Origin: Sulfitobacter pontiacus | Lineage (GTDB): Bacteria; Pseudomonadota; Alphaproteobacteria; Rhodobacterales; Rhodobacteraceae | Direction of reading: 5' to 3' | Assembly: GCF_040790665.1 (NCBI RefSeq) | Contig: NZ_CP160849.1 | Location: 2,319,501 to 2,383,500, forward strand | Length of the DNA stretch: 64,000 nucleotides | Part shown: positions 1 to 9,115 of the stretch, in pieces | How the letters are laid out: every line of letters starts with the position of its first letter | Numbering within the stretch: position 1 is the first letter of the stretch | Program-made: the position numbers and the translations under genes | The notes under the pieces: model-generated | What the model was told of the DNA's origin: nothing | What the model saw: the letters and a program-made list of their open reading frames with translations, nothing else | Database searches by the model: none

Positions 1-234
1 ACGGCCTTTGCCGAAAAGAACAAACGTGTGATGATGAAGCTGATCGTCAGCAAGGAAACACGCGTCGTTCTGGGGTGCCACATCGTCGCACCGAACGCGG
101 GCGAGCTGATCCAGCTGGTGGGCATTGCCGTGAAAGCGGGGCTGACAAAAGAGCAATTCGATGCGACCTGCGCCGTGCACCCGACCATGTCCGAAGAGCT
201 GGTCACCATGCGCAGTCCGACACGCACTGCTTGA
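1..234 (+). CDS. gor: Glutathione-disulfide reductase, C-terminal part
   Basis: Only the last 77 residues are in the window; the frame is open from base 1. The fragment matches the dimerisation domain of pyridine nucleotide-disulfide oxidoreductases: a [16 protein letters not shown] segment followed by AVHPTMSEE, the conserved HPTxxEE motif whose His/Glu pair sits in the active site of the partner subunit. Known role of the family: NADPH-dependent reduction of oxidised glutathione in the cytoplasm. The assignment to glutathione reductase rather than another family member rests on the [10 protein letters not shown] wording and is fairly confident, but the FAD and redox-cysteine parts cannot be seen. 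Confidence 0.75.
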   Translation, partial: TAFAEKNKRVMMKLIVSKETRVVLGCHIVAPNAGELIQLVGIAVKAGLTKEQFDATCAVHPTMSEELVTMRSPTRTA

Positions 235-270
235 AGTTCGGGCGAATATGCCCAACTCTGCACAAGATAA

Positions 271-309
271 AACCGCGTAGGCGGTTGGGATAGGGCCGCT
301 GTAGCGGCC
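271..309. other. Two adjacent small inverted repeats between gor and hflK
   Basis: AACCGC-gtag-GCGGTT (271-286) and GGCCGCT-gt-AGCGGCC (294-309) lie back to back in the short gap before hflK. There is no T-run, so a simple intrinsic terminator is unlikely. They may be RNA structure in the hflK leader; the function is not known. Confidence 0.35.
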
Positions 310-327
310 ATACATAGGGAAGAATTA

Positions 328-1551
328 ATGGCTGGAAATACAGGCGGTCCTTGGGGCGGCGGAGGAAACTCAGGCGGTGGGAACAATGGTGGCGACCGCA
401 ACCGGCCCGGAGGGCAGCGGCCCACCGGTGGTGGCGGGCGCGGTCCGGGTGGCGACAAAGGTCAGATGCCCGAAATCGACGATCTGGTGAAAAAGGGTCA
501 GGAACAGCTGCGCGTCCTCATGGGCGGCAAAGGCGGCAGCCGAAACTCCGGCGGCTCTGGCGGGAATATGGGCGGCGCAGGCCCCAAGTTCACCCGCGGC
601 ACAGTGGGGCTGGGTCTGGTGGCGGCCGCTGTCGTCTGGGGGATGGCAAGCTTTTATACCGTGCGCCCTGAACAACAGTCGATCGAACTCTTCCTTGGCG
701 AATTTTCTGGTATCGGGACAGAGGGTCTGAACTTTGCCCCTTGGCCCTTTGTCACTGCCGAAGTCTTTGACGTAACCACCAACCGCGCCGAAACCATCGG
801 CGCAGGACGCAGTGGCGACGACAACGAAGGGCTGATGCTGACCACGGATGAAAACATCGTCGACATCGACTTTCAGGTCGTCTGGAACGTGAAGAACGCC
901 GAGAACTTCAAGTTCTCGCTGCGGGATCCGCAGATGGCCGTGCGTGCGATTTCTGAATCCGCCATGCGCGAGATCATCGCCCAGTCCGAGCTGGCACCGA
1001 TCCTTAACCGTGACCGTGCCACCATCGAAGCCTCCGCGCGCGAGCTGATCCAGACCACGCTTGATAACCGCGAGACCGGGATCAACATCATCCGAGTCAA
1101 CTTCAACAAGGTGGATCCGCCCAGCCAGACGGTCACCGTGACGGATGCAAATGGCAACACGACGCAGGAATCCGTCATCGACGCCTTCCGTGACGTGCAA
1201 GCTGCCGAACAGGAACGCGATCGGGTCGAACGTCAAGCTGACGCTTATGCCAACCGCCGCACCGCCGAAGCCCGTGGTGAATCCGCCCGTCTGCTGGAAG
1301 CCGCCGAAGGTTACCGCGCACGTGTGGTCAACGACGCCGTGGGTGAGGCAAGCCGCTTTGAAGCGGTATTGCAGGAATATGCAGCAGCACCCGATGTGAC
1401 CCGTCGTCGTCTGTACATTGAAACCATGGAGAAAGTACTGGGAGACGTGGACAAGATCATCCTCGAAAACGGCTCTGACGGAACCGGGCAGGGGGTCGTG
1501 CCTTACCTGCCGCTCAATGAACTCCGCAACTCCAACCGAGGATCGAACTGA
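328..1551 (+). CDS. hflK: HflK, SPFH-domain subunit of the HflKC membrane complex
   Basis: 407 aa. The first ~75 residues are a Gly/Asn/Arg-rich cytoplasmic leader, then a single membrane segment (about 90-110, VGLGLVAAAVVWGMASFYTV), then the periplasmic SPFH/band-7 domain and a long charged helix with the typical ERDRVERQADAYANRRTAEARGES stretch split over the assembly region. In E. coli HflK and HflC form a cage around the FtsH protease and modulate turnover of membrane proteins. The start is preceded by AGGGAAGAATTA. The stop overlaps the hflC start by one base (TGATG), so the two are translationally coupled. Confidence 0.95.
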   Translation: MAGNTGGPWGGGGNSGGGNNGGDRNRPGGQRPTGGGGRGPGGDKGQMPEIDDLVKKGQEQLRVLMGGKGGSRNSGGSGGNMGGAGPKFTRGTVGLGLVAAAVVWGMASFYTVRPEQQSIELFLGEFSGIGTEGLNFAPWPFVTAEVFDVTTNRAETIGAGRSGDDNEGLMLTTDENIVDIDFQVVWNVKNAENFKFSLRDPQMAVRAISESAMREIIAQSELAPILNRDRATIEASARELIQTTLDNRETGINIIRVNFNKVDPPSQTVTVTDANGNTTQESVIDAFRDVQAAEQERDRVERQADAYANRRTAEARGESARLLEAAEGYRARVVNDAVGEASRFEAVLQEYAAAPDVTRRRLYIETMEKVLGDVDKIILENGSDGTGQGVVPYLPLNELRNSNRGSN

Positions 1552-2462
1552 TGCGTAAACTCAATATCCTCATCCCCGTGGTTGTGATCGCAGCCGTTGT
1601 CGCCCTGTCGTCGATCTTTATCGTGGACGAACGTGAACGCGCGCTGGTGCTGCGTTTCGGCCAGATCAAACAGGTGCGTGAAGACGCGGGCATCGGGTTC
1701 AAAATCCCGCTGCTGGATGAAGTCGTCCGCTACGACGACCGTATCCTGTCGCTTGAAACGCCGATGATCGAGGTCACCCCCGCCGATGACCGTCGTCTCG
1801 AAGTGGATGCCTTTGTGCTGTACCGCATCAACAGCGTGCGCCAGTTCCGTCAGGCCCTTGGCACCGACGGTGGCCGTCAGGCTGAAATCCAGTTGAACGG
1901 TATTCTTGACGGTCAGATCCGTGCGGTTCTGGGCTCGCAGGGGGTGACATCCAACACCATCCTGTCGCCCGAACGCTCTGCACTGATGGACCAGATCCGC
2001 GAACGTTCTGATGCGCGTGCGCAGGCGCTTGGTCTGGATGTGGTCGATGTGCGTTTGCGCCAGACCAACCTGCCAGAGCAGAACTTTGACGCGACCCTGC
2101 AGCGGATGATCGCTGAACGTGACCGCGAAGCGACCGATGAACGCGCCCGTGGCCGCGAGGCGGCGCAACGTGTCACCGCTCTTGCGGATCGTACCTACGA
2201 GGAAATCCTGTCGGAAGCCCGTCGTGATGCCCGTATCACCGAAGGTGAGGCCGACGCCGAGCGGAATAAGATCTTTGCGCAAGCCTATTCCAAGGATGCG
2301 GAGTTCTTTGAATTCTACCGCTCGCTCAGCGCTTACGAGCAAGCGTTGAAGGGCGAGAATTCTACCATGGTGATGTCGCCCGACAGCGAGTTCTTTAACT
2401 ATCTCAAGTCGGACGAAGGCAGCCGCAGCCAACGCGCGACCACCACCGGGACTGGCAACTGA
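1551..2462 (+). CDS. hflC: HflC, SPFH-domain partner of HflK
   Basis: 303 aa. An N-terminal membrane anchor (residues 4-24, ILIPVVVIAAVVALSSIFIV) leads into the SPFH domain with the family wording VDERERALVLRFGQI and a C-terminal helical stalk rich in Glu/Arg. Length matches HflC (about 290-330 aa). It shares one base with the end of hflK and acts in the same FtsH-associated periplasmic assembly. A strong terminator follows directly, so hflK-hflC appear to end as one transcript before the protease gene. Confidence 0.95.
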   Translation: MRKLNILIPVVVIAAVVALSSIFIVDERERALVLRFGQIKQVREDAGIGFKIPLLDEVVRYDDRILSLETPMIEVTPADDRRLEVDAFVLYRINSVRQFRQALGTDGGRQAEIQLNGILDGQIRAVLGSQGVTSNTILSPERSALMDQIRERSDARAQALGLDVVDVRLRQTNLPEQNFDATLQRMIAERDREATDERARGREAAQRVTALADRTYEEILSEARRDARITEGEADAERNKIFAQAYSKDAEFFEFYRSLSAYEQALKGENSTMVMSPDSEFFNYLKSDEGSRSQRATTTGTGN

Positions 2463-2483
2463 TCCTATCCACGGTGCACTTTC

Positions 2484-2520
2484 AAACAGGGGCTGGCAGA
2501 AATGCCGGCCCCTGTTTCGT
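2484..2520 (+). terminator. Intrinsic terminator after hflC
   Basis: A 10-bp perfect stem AAACAGGGGC (2484-2493) / GCCCCTGTTT (2508-2517) with an inner GGC/GCC pair and a TTTCGTTT tail. It lies 22 bp after the hflC stop and separates hflKC from the DegP-like gene. The rest of the gap to 2702 holds the protease promoter and ribosome site but no gene that I can support. Confidence 0.75.
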
Positions 2521-2702
2521 TTGGGGGCATGACCCCGGGATCAACGGGATGATGGGCGGCGATTTCGCATAGAAACCGAGGGTCGCGTTGACATGCGCGT
2601 GAGGATGACCATCTTTCACCTTGCAGCAGTGGGTTTGCAGATGCACTCTGCCAAGGACACACAAACGGGGTGTATCGCCCCTTATAAAACCGGAGTTGAC
2701 GA

Positions 2703-4187
2703 ATGCAGCCAAAGGCCGTTTCCCTGTCGCGTACCGACGCAATATCGCCCCAGATCAAATGGTTGATGATGGGTATGCTGGCGCTGGCTTTTGTCCTGAT
2801 GCAGGCCGTGGTCGCACTGGCCAAACCCGAAAGCCTTGCGCCGCTTGCGGAAAAGATCAGCCCGTCGGTCGTGAATATCACCACCTCCACCACCGTTGAA
2901 GGGCGCACGGGCCCCCGTGGCATCGTACCCGAAGGCTCCCCCTTCGAGGATTTCTTCAAGGAATTCCGTGACCGCAACAATGGTGGCGAAGCCCCCGCGC
3001 CACGCAAATCTTCGGCGCTTGGGTCGGGGTTTGTCATCTCTGAAGACGGGTTCGTCGTGACCAACAACCACGTGATCGAAGGCGCGGACGAGATTACCAT
3101 CGAGTTTTTCACCGGTCTTGAACTGAAGGCCGAAGTCATCGGCACCGACCCCAACACCGATATCGCCCTGCTTAAGGTTGAAGCCCCAAGTGCGCTGCCG
3201 TTCGTCAGCTTTGGCGACAGCAATGCCGCCCGCGTTGGTGACTGGGTGCTGGCCATGGGGAACCCGCTGGGGCAGGGGTTTTCCGTCTCGGCCGGAATCG
3301 TCTCGGCGCGCAACCGTGCTTTGTCGGGCACCTACGATGACTATATCCAGACGGATGCTGCCATTAACCGCGGCAACTCCGGCGGGCCGTTGTTCAATAT
3401 GGACGGCGAAGTTATCGGCGTGAACACCGCGATCCTGTCGCCCAACGGCGGCTCCATCGGGATCGGTTTCTCGATGGCGTCGAATGTCGTGACGCGTGTT
3501 GTGAACCAGCTTAAGGAATTCGGCGAAACCCGTCGCGGCTGGTTGGGTGTGCGTATTCAGGACGTTACCCAGGATGTGGCCGACGCGATGGGGCTTGCCA
3601 AAGCGTCCGGCGCGTTGATCACCGATGTACCGGACGGCCCTGCCAAGGATGCGGGCCTGAAAACCGGTGATGTGATCCTCAGCTTTGCAGGGGTCGAGGT
3701 TGAAGACACCCGCGGTCTGGTCCGTCAGGTGGGCAATAGCACCGTCGGGGCCTCGGTCCGCGTGACTGTCCTGCGCGAGGGGAAATCCCAGACGCTCAAG
3801 GTCAAGCTGGGCCGCCGCGAAGATGCCGAGGGGGCAGGGGCGTCTGCGTCTGAGCCAGAGGATGAGGCAGAGCCCGAAGCGCCTGCGTCAAAGTCGGTGC
3901 TTGGTCTGACAATCACGCCGCTGACGGATGATCTGCGTACCGAACTTGGGGCGGATGATTCAGTCGAGGGTCTGGCCGTGACCGAGGTGGACGAGATGTC
4001 GGAAGCCTTCGAGAAAGGCCTGCGTGTCGGGGACATCATCACAGAGGCGGGCCAACAGCCGATCCTGTCCATCACCGATCTGGAGGACCGGATCACCGAG
4101 GCCAAAGACGGCGGCCGCAAGTCGCTGTTGCTGTTGGTGCGCCGCGCAGGTGACCCGCGCTTTGTGGCCCTGGGTCTGGGCGACTAA
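2703..4187 (+). CDS. DegP/Do-like periplasmic serine protease
   Basis: 494 aa. An N-terminal hydrophobic signal or anchor (about 18-41) is followed by a trypsin-like domain with a complete catalytic triad: H123 (TNNHVIEGAD), D153 (NTDIALLKV) and S226 (NRGNSGGPL). Two PDZ domains follow (about 275-370 and 400-490), joined by a very acidic Glu/Ala/Ser linker near 375-400. HtrA/Deg proteases degrade or refold damaged envelope proteins. Placement next to hflKC fits a membrane quality-control neighbourhood. GGAG 8 bases upstream supports this start. Which of the several Deg paralogues (DegP, DegQ, MucD) it is cannot be fixed from sequence alone. Confidence 0.93.
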   Translation: MQPKAVSLSRTDAISPQIKWLMMGMLALAFVLMQAVVALAKPESLAPLAEKISPSVVNITTSTTVEGRTGPRGIVPEGSPFEDFFKEFRDRNNGGEAPAPRKSSALGSGFVISEDGFVVTNNHVIEGADEITIEFFTGLELKAEVIGTDPNTDIALLKVEAPSALPFVSFGDSNAARVGDWVLAMGNPLGQGFSVSAGIVSARNRALSGTYDDYIQTDAAINRGNSGGPLFNMDGEVIGVNTAILSPNGGSIGIGFSMASNVVTRVVNQLKEFGETRRGWLGVRIQDVTQDVADAMGLAKASGALITDVPDGPAKDAGLKTGDVILSFAGVEVEDTRGLVRQVGNSTVGASVRVTVLREGKSQTLKVKLGRREDAEGAGASASEPEDEAEPEAPASKSVLGLTITPLTDDLRTELGADDSVEGLAVTEVDEMSEAFEKGLRVGDIITEAGQQPILSITDLEDRITEAKDGGRKSLLLLVRRAGDPRFVALGLGD

Positions 4188-4216
4188 ACCCGCCCTTCAT
4201 CGCTGGAAAAGCACTG

Positions 4217-4248
4217 CCCCCGTCGGTCCCCGTACCGGCGGGGGTTTT
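4217..4248 (+). terminator. Intrinsic terminator after the DegP-like gene
   Basis: CCCCCGTCGGT (4217-4227) pairs with ACCGGCGGGGG (4234-4244) over 11 bp with one G-U pair and a 6-nt loop, followed by TTTT. Typical rho-independent form, 29 bp after the stop. Confidence 0.85.
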
Positions 4249-4328
4249 GCGTGGGGCGCGTCTGCACGCTGCCGGTTGTTTCGCATATCGAAAGCCGATA
4301 GGATTTACGTCAAATGAAGGACAGCCCC

Positions 4329-5015
4329 ATGCACGACACATCCACGACGGCCATTCGCAGCGATCGGCTGTCTGCGCTGCGCACCCAAATGCTGGCAGAG
4401 GCGGAGATTACCAGCGTGCAGAACCAGTCGCTGATCCAAAGCCGCCGCGAACAGATTTGCGAGGCGGCCTTGTCGCTGTTTCTTGAGAAAGGCTTTGCCG
4501 CCACCACGATCCGCGACATCTGTGCGCGCTCGGGCGTCAATCAAGCCAGCATCTATGATTATATCGCGAATAAGAACGACATCCTGCGCCGCCTGCTGAA
4601 CCAACTGTGGTTCCGCGAGGACGTGTCGACGCTGCCGATCATTCTGCTGGATGAAAACCTGTCACTCGAGGATGCGTTCGAGAAATACTTCCGCGAAAGC
4701 TGGTCGATGAAACGGGATGGCACGCTGCTGGCCTATCGGTGCGTGCCGCATATGCAGGCCGAAGACCGCCGTGCCTTGCACGCGCGCGAGTTTGCGGTGA
4801 TGAAGGATCTGGCCGACCAGCTTGCCCCGCGTCTGGGAATGCATAGCGACGATCAACGGCTTGATATCGTTGCCAATCTGATGGTGTTCCTGTCAGCCTT
4901 TGGCCCGATGCGCGACTGGCTGATCCGTGACATCCCGGACGAGGTGATCCTGCGCACGATCTCGGCCGGTGCGGCGGCGATGGTCAGATCGCTTGCGGAT
5001 CAGACGCAGACCTAA
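4329..5015 (+). CDS. TetR/AcrR-family transcriptional regulator
   Basis: 228 aa. Residues ~38-85 form the TetR helix-turn-helix: EAALSLFLEKGFAATTIRD followed by ICARSGVNQASIYDYIANK, a standard recognition-helix pattern. The C-terminal domain is the variable ligand and dimerisation half, so the inducer is not predictable. An in-frame ATG 15 bases upstream (4314) has no ribosome site, whereas AAGGA lies 7 bases before the ATG at 4329, so I take 4329. It is convergent with the downstream mur gene, with overlapping ends (4 bp), and stands alone, so its target may be itself or distant genes. Confidence 0.85.
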   Translation: MHDTSTTAIRSDRLSALRTQMLAEAEITSVQNQSLIQSRREQICEAALSLFLEKGFAATTIRDICARSGVNQASIYDYIANKNDILRRLLNQLWFREDVSTLPIILLDENLSLEDAFEKYFRESWSMKRDGTLLAYRCVPHMQAEDRRALHAREFAVMKDLADQLAPRLGMHSDDQRLDIVANLMVFLSAFGPMRDWLIRDIPDEVILRTISAGAAAMVRSLADQTQT

Positions 5016-5422
5016 AGTTTGCGGGCGCGAATGACCGTGTGGTGGCTGACCAGCTCATAGCCCATCTCGGCCGCGACACGATCCAGCAGCGTCGCGATCT
5101 CGGTCCCTGGAATTTCCACCAGATCCCCACTGTCGACATCGACCAGATGGTCGTGGTCCGTGTGGGGCATCATCTCGTAGCGGGCAGGGGCATCATCCAG
5201 CACCAGTTTGCGCACCAGCCCTGCGTTTTCAAGCACTGACATCGTGCGATAGACCGTGGCGACAGACACGGTGTCGTCCAGTCTGCGCGCCTTTTCATAC
5301 AAGTCTTCGACATTGGGGTGATCGTCGGTTTCCGACAGCAGCGACACGATGGTTGTACGCTGTGGCGTGACCCGCAGGCCCGCTTCACGCAGCAATTGCT
5401 TGTAATCAGCGCTGTGGGTCAA
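5012..5422 (-). CDS. mur: Fur-family metal regulator, Mur-type
   Basis: 136 aa. The winged helix (about 15-75) includes TVSVATVYRTMSVLENAGLV, the Fur DNA-recognition stretch; the metal site is H87, H90 and H92 (HTDHDHL). The protein has no cysteine, so the structural CxxC zinc site of gammaproteobacterial Fur is absent, as is known for alphaproteobacterial Mur/Fur. It is divergent from sitABCD, and the shared intergenic region carries an operator-like palindrome. In alphaproteobacteria with this arrangement Mur represses sitABCD when manganese is plentiful. The Mur name is an inference from family plus context; a broader iron role is possible. Confidence 0.8.
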   Translation of the reverse strand: MTHSADYKQLLREAGLRVTPQRTTIVSLLSETDDHPNVEDLYEKARRLDDTVSVATVYRTMSVLENAGLVRKLVLDDAPARYEMMPHTDHDHLVDVDSGDLVEIPGTEIATLLDRVAAEMGYELVSHHTVIRARKL

Positions 5423-5481
5423 ACCGATGTCCTTTCTCGTCTGCCTTCTTGTTACGCAAGATTCTCCTTGCCCGCAAGTTT

Positions 5482-5535
5482 ATGCGACCTATTCTTATTT
5501 GCATGTTTGACATATGCGACTAATTCGCATTTACA
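5482..5535 (+). promoter_or_regulatory. sitABCD promoter with Mur-box-like operators
   Basis: A consensus -35 TTGACA (5507-5512) is followed, within the spacer, by the palindrome ATGCGA-ctaat-TCGCAT (5514-5530), with a weak -10 around 5530-5537. Two more half-sites, ATGCGA (5482-5487) and TTGCAT (5499-5504), lie just upstream in the same relative orientation. A repressor bound at 5514-5530 would block RNA polymerase. Assignment to the adjacent Mur-type regulator is inferred from position and family. Confidence 0.65.
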
Positions 5536-5568
5536 TCTAGCGAACGCATTGGTTCTTGGAGGAACAGA

Positions 5569-6474
5569 ATGAGAAAGAATGTGCTGGCGTCGGTTTTTGC
5601 CCCGGTTCTTGGTGTTGCAGCGATGGCGGGCGTGCCTGCGGTTGCCGCTGATTTCAAAGTCGTCACGACCTTTACGGTTCTTGCCGATATGGCGCAGCAG
5701 GTGGGCGGCGATGCGGCAGAGGTGGTATCGATCACTAAGCCGGGTGCGGAAATCCACGGCTATGAGCCCACCCCGCGCGATATCGTGGGCGCGGTGGATG
5801 CCGATCTGATCCTGTGGAACGGCATGAACCTAGAGCTGTGGTTCGAGCAGTTCATCTCGAACCTCGGGGATATTCCGTCGGCGACGCTGACCGACGGGGT
5901 GGAGCCGATTTCGATCGGGGAGGGGGAGTATGAGGGCAAGCCGAACCCCCACGCCTGGATGGGGCTGGATAACGCGCTGATCTACGTCGACAACATCGCG
6001 GCAGCTTTTGCCGAACACGACCCTGACAATGCGGCGACCTATGCCGCCAATGCAGAAAGCTACAAACAGGAAATCCGCGATACGATCACGCCCCTGCGGG
6101 ACCGCATTGCGCAGATCCCCGAAGACCAGCGTTGGCTGGTGACCTGTGAAGGGGCGTTCAGCTACCTCGCGCGGGATTTCGGGATGAAAGAGCTCTACCT
6201 CTGGCCGATGAACGCCGATCAGACCGGCACACCGCAGCAGGTGCGCAAAGTCATCGATTCCGTGCGCGACAATGATATTCCGGTCGTTTTCTGTGAAAGC
6301 ACGGTGAATACCTCGCCTGCAAAGCAGGTCGCGCGGGAAACCGGCGCGGCCTATGGTGGTGTGCTTTATGTCGATAGCCTCAGCACCGCCGAGGGGCCCG
6401 TGCCAAGCTATCTGGACTTGCTGCGCGTCACCTCGCAGACTGTCGCGGACGGGCTGGATGCAGGCCTGAAGTAA
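5569..6474 (+). CDS. sitA: SitA-type manganese/iron-binding periplasmic protein
   Basis: 301 aa, cluster-9 metal-binding lipoprotein/periplasmic family. A signal peptide with cleavage near A26-A27 (VPAVAA-DF) is present. The four expected ligands can be placed: H63 (AEIHGYEP), H128 (NPHAWM), E194 (TCEGAFSY) and D269 (YVDSLS). The Glu at the third position and the absence of a His-rich loop fit Mn/Fe-type proteins such as PsaA and SitA rather than ZnuA. GGAGGA precedes the ATG. First gene of sitABCD; the next gene starts directly after its stop. Confidence 0.92.
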   Translation: MRKNVLASVFAPVLGVAAMAGVPAVAADFKVVTTFTVLADMAQQVGGDAAEVVSITKPGAEIHGYEPTPRDIVGAVDADLILWNGMNLELWFEQFISNLGDIPSATLTDGVEPISIGEGEYEGKPNPHAWMGLDNALIYVDNIAAAFAEHDPDNAATYAANAESYKQEIRDTITPLRDRIAQIPEDQRWLVTCEGAFSYLARDFGMKELYLWPMNADQTGTPQQVRKVIDSVRDNDIPVVFCESTVNTSPAKQVARETGAAYGGVLYVDSLSTAEGPVPSYLDLLRVTSQTVADGLDAGLK

Positions 6475-7383
6475 ATGGATACCCCTATGCACCCCGCCCC
6501 CACGACGACCCCAGATGCCAGCCTTGCGCCCGACGCGATCGGCATCAAGGCCACCGATGTGACCGTGACCTATCGCAACGGCCACACCGCGCTTTATGAT
6601 GCCAGCTTCGAGATCCCGCGCGGTACGATCACGGCGCTGGTCGGGGTGAACGGGGCGGGGAAATCCACGCTGTTCAAGGCGATCATGGGCTTTGTGCCCG
6701 CGGCGCAGGGGCAGATCACCCTGCTGGGCAAGACCGTCAAACAGGCGTTGCGAGAAAACCTTGTGGCCTATGTCCCGCAGTCAGAAGAGGTCGATTGGGC
6801 CTTTCCGGTGCTGGTGCAGGATGTGGTAATGATGGGGCGCTATGGGCATATGGGGTTTCTGCGCCGTCCCAAAGCCGCCGATCATGCGGCGGTGGACGAT
6901 GCTCTGCGCCGCGTCAACATGACCGATTTCCGCCATCGCCAGATCGGAGAGTTGTCTGGCGGGCAGCGCAAACGCGTTTTTCTGGCGCGCGCCTTGGCGC
7001 AGAACGGGCAGGTGATCCTGCTGGACGAACCCTTTACCGGCGTAGACGTGAAGACCGAGGACCAGATCATCGACCTGCTGCGCGAGTTGCGCGACGAAGG
7101 GCGGGTGATGCTGGTGTCGACGCATAACCTGGGCTCTGTCCCGGAATTCTGTGACCGGACCGTCTTGGTCAAGGGCACGGTGCTGGCCTATGGGCCGACG
7201 GAAACGGTCTTTACCCATGACAATCTGGAAACGGCTTTTGGCGGGGTGCTGCGGCACTTTACCCTTGGGGGGCAAGACCTGCACGATGATGACGACGGGC
7301 GCGAGCTGCGGATCATCACCGACGACGAACGCCCCTTCGTGCATTACGGCGAACGCATCGACACCTCCGAGGACGACACATGA
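6475..7383 (+). CDS. sitB: SitB, ATPase of the Mn/Fe ABC transporter
   Basis: 302 aa. Walker A GVNGAGKS at 57-64, signature LSGGQ at 160-164, Walker B ILLDEP at 181-186 and a switch His in VSTHNLG. The ~25-residue N-terminal and ~40-residue acidic C-terminal extensions (EDDT end) are common in SitB. The ATG follows the sitA TAA without a gap; a second ATG lies 12 bases on. Its last codons overlap the sitC start by 4 bp (ATGA). Confidence 0.93.
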   Translation: MDTPMHPAPTTTPDASLAPDAIGIKATDVTVTYRNGHTALYDASFEIPRGTITALVGVNGAGKSTLFKAIMGFVPAAQGQITLLGKTVKQALRENLVAYVPQSEEVDWAFPVLVQDVVMMGRYGHMGFLRRPKAADHAAVDDALRRVNMTDFRHRQIGELSGGQRKRVFLARALAQNGQVILLDEPFTGVDVKTEDQIIDLLRELRDEGRVMLVSTHNLGSVPEFCDRTVLVKGTVLAYGPTETVFTHDNLETAFGGVLRHFTLGGQDLHDDDDGRELRIITDDERPFVHYGERIDTSEDDT

Positions 7384-8255
7384 TCGACCTGCTGCTAGAG
7401 CCGTTCAGCTATGATTATATGTTCAACGCCATGTGGGTGTCAGCGATGGTGGGGGCGGTTTGCGCCTTTCTGTCGTGCTATCTGATGCTCAAGGGCTGGT
7501 CGCTGATCGGCGACGCGCTGAGCCATTCTGTCGTGCCCGGTGTGGCCGGGGCCTATATGCTGGGGCTACCCTTCGCGCTTGGCGCGTTTCTGGCGGGCGG
7601 CATGGCGGCGGGGGCGATGCTGTTTCTGTCGGGGCGGTCGGGGCTGAAGATCGACGTGATCATCGGCATCATCTTTACCGCATTTTTCGGCCTGGGCCTT
7701 TTCATGGTGTCGCTATCGCCCATGTCGGTCAGCATCCAGACCATCATCATGGGCAATATCCTTGCCATCGCGCCGCAGGATATCGTGCAGTTGGCGATCA
7801 TCGGGGTTGTCTGTCTGACCGTGCTGCTGCTGAAGTGGAAAGACCTGATGGTCACCTTCTTTGACGAAAACCACGCACGCTCCATCGGGTTGCGTCCCGA
7901 GCTGTTGAAGGCGGTGTTCTTCATGCTGCTGTCGGCGGCGGTGGTGGCGGCGATGATGACCGTCGGGGCCTTTCTGGTGATCGCCATGGTCGTGACGCCG
8001 GGGGCGACGGCCTATCTGCTGTGTGACCGTTTCCCGCGGCTGATCATCGTATCGGTGCTGATCGGCACGATCACCAGCTTTCTGGGGGCCTATGCCAGCT
8101 ATTTTCTGGACGGGGCGACAGGCGGGGTGATCGTCACGCTGCAAACCGCGATCTTCCTGCTGGCCTTTGTCTTTGCGCCCAAACACGGTGTGCTGGCCGC
8201 GCGGCGAAAGGCTGCGGCGGCGCTCAAATCCTTGCGAGACGGGGTGGCCCCATGA
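7380..8255 (+). CDS. sitC: SitC, membrane permease of the Mn/Fe ABC transporter
   Basis: 291 aa of the ABC-3 permease family with about eight hydrophobic segments and the family wording [23 protein letters not shown] near the N-terminus. It overlaps sitB and sitD by 4 bp each, indicating coupled translation. It pairs with SitD to form the membrane channel for metal delivered by SitA. Confidence 0.92.
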   Translation: MIDLLLEPFSYDYMFNAMWVSAMVGAVCAFLSCYLMLKGWSLIGDALSHSVVPGVAGAYMLGLPFALGAFLAGGMAAGAMLFLSGRSGLKIDVIIGIIFTAFFGLGLFMVSLSPMSVSIQTIIMGNILAIAPQDIVQLAIIGVVCLTVLLLKWKDLMVTFFDENHARSIGLRPELLKAVFFMLLSAAVVAAMMTVGAFLVIAMVVTPGATAYLLCDRFPRLIIVSVLIGTITSFLGAYASYFLDGATGGVIVTLQTAIFLLAFVFAPKHGVLAARRKAAAALKSLRDGVAP

Positions 8256-9094
8256 TCGAGACGTTGCTGTTCCCCTTCCAGTTTCCCTTCATGCAGAACG
8301 CTTTCTGGATCGTGCTGCTGGTCGCCCCACCCACGGCGCTGCTGTCGTGTTTTCTCGTGCTCAAAGGGTGGGCGCTGATGGGCGATGCGGTCAGTCACGC
8401 TGTGTTGCCTGGGGTGGTGCTGGCATGGATCACGGGGTTGCCGCTGATTGTAGGGGCCTTTGCCGCGGGCATGTCCTGCGCGATGCTGACCGGATACCTG
8501 AGCTATAACAGCCGGATCAAACAGGACACCGTGATGGGGGTCGTCTTTTCGGGCATGTTCGGGATCGGCATCATCATGTACACCTCGATCACCACGAACC
8601 AGCATCTGGATCACGTGTTGTTCGGCAATATGCTGGGCGTCGGCGCGCAGGATCTTTGGACGGCGGGGCTGATCTCGGCCTTTGTGACGGCGTTTCTGGT
8701 GCTCAAGTGGAAAGATCTGCTGCTGCACGCCTTTGACCCCGCACAGGCGCAGGCCAGCGGGCTGCACACGGGGGTCTTGCACTATGGGTTGCTGGCGGTG
8801 TTGTCGCTGACCATCGTGGCGACGCTGACGGCGACGGGGCTGATCCTTGCCGTGGCGTTGCTGGTCACACCGGGGGCGATTGCCTTTCTGGTGGTGCGCA
8901 GCTTTGGCCCGATGCTGATCGTATCTGTGCTGGTCTGCCTGTTGTCGATGTTCGCGGGCGTCTACGCCAGCTTCTTTCTGGATAGCGCACCGGCACCGAC
9001 AATCGTGTTGATCCTGACGGTGATCTTTGTCCTCGCCTTCATCAACCGTTTGCTGGTGACGCGCCGCACCTCGCGTCAGGCGGCACGGGGGTAG
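8252..9094 (+). CDS. sitD: SitD, second membrane permease of the Mn/Fe ABC transporter
   Basis: 280 aa, a paralogue of SitC with the same LKGWALMGDAVSHAVLPGV segment and similar spacing of membrane helices. Last gene of the operon; it converges on the leftward permease genes 22 bp away. Having two distinct permease genes is the SitABCD arrangement and differs from ZnuABC, which has one. Confidence 0.92.
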   Translation: MIETLLFPFQFPFMQNAFWIVLLVAPPTALLSCFLVLKGWALMGDAVSHAVLPGVVLAWITGLPLIVGAFAAGMSCAMLTGYLSYNSRIKQDTVMGVVFSGMFGIGIIMYTSITTNQHLDHVLFGNMLGVGAQDLWTAGLISAFVTAFLVLKWKDLLLHAFDPAQAQASGLHTGVLHYGLLAVLSLTIVATLTATGLILAVALLVTPGAIAFLVVRSFGPMLIVSVLVCLLSMFAGVYASFFLDSAPAPTIVLILTVIFVLAFINRLLVTRRTSRQAARG

Positions 9095-9115
9095 CCTTGA
9101 AGGGGAGGGCGGCCT

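Noticed and set aside
5569-9094. A ZnuABC-type zinc transporter.
   Set aside because: The binding protein has Glu at the third ligand position and no His-rich loop, there are two permease genes, and the neighbouring regulator lacks the structural cysteines of Zur/Fur; all fit SitABCD with Mur.
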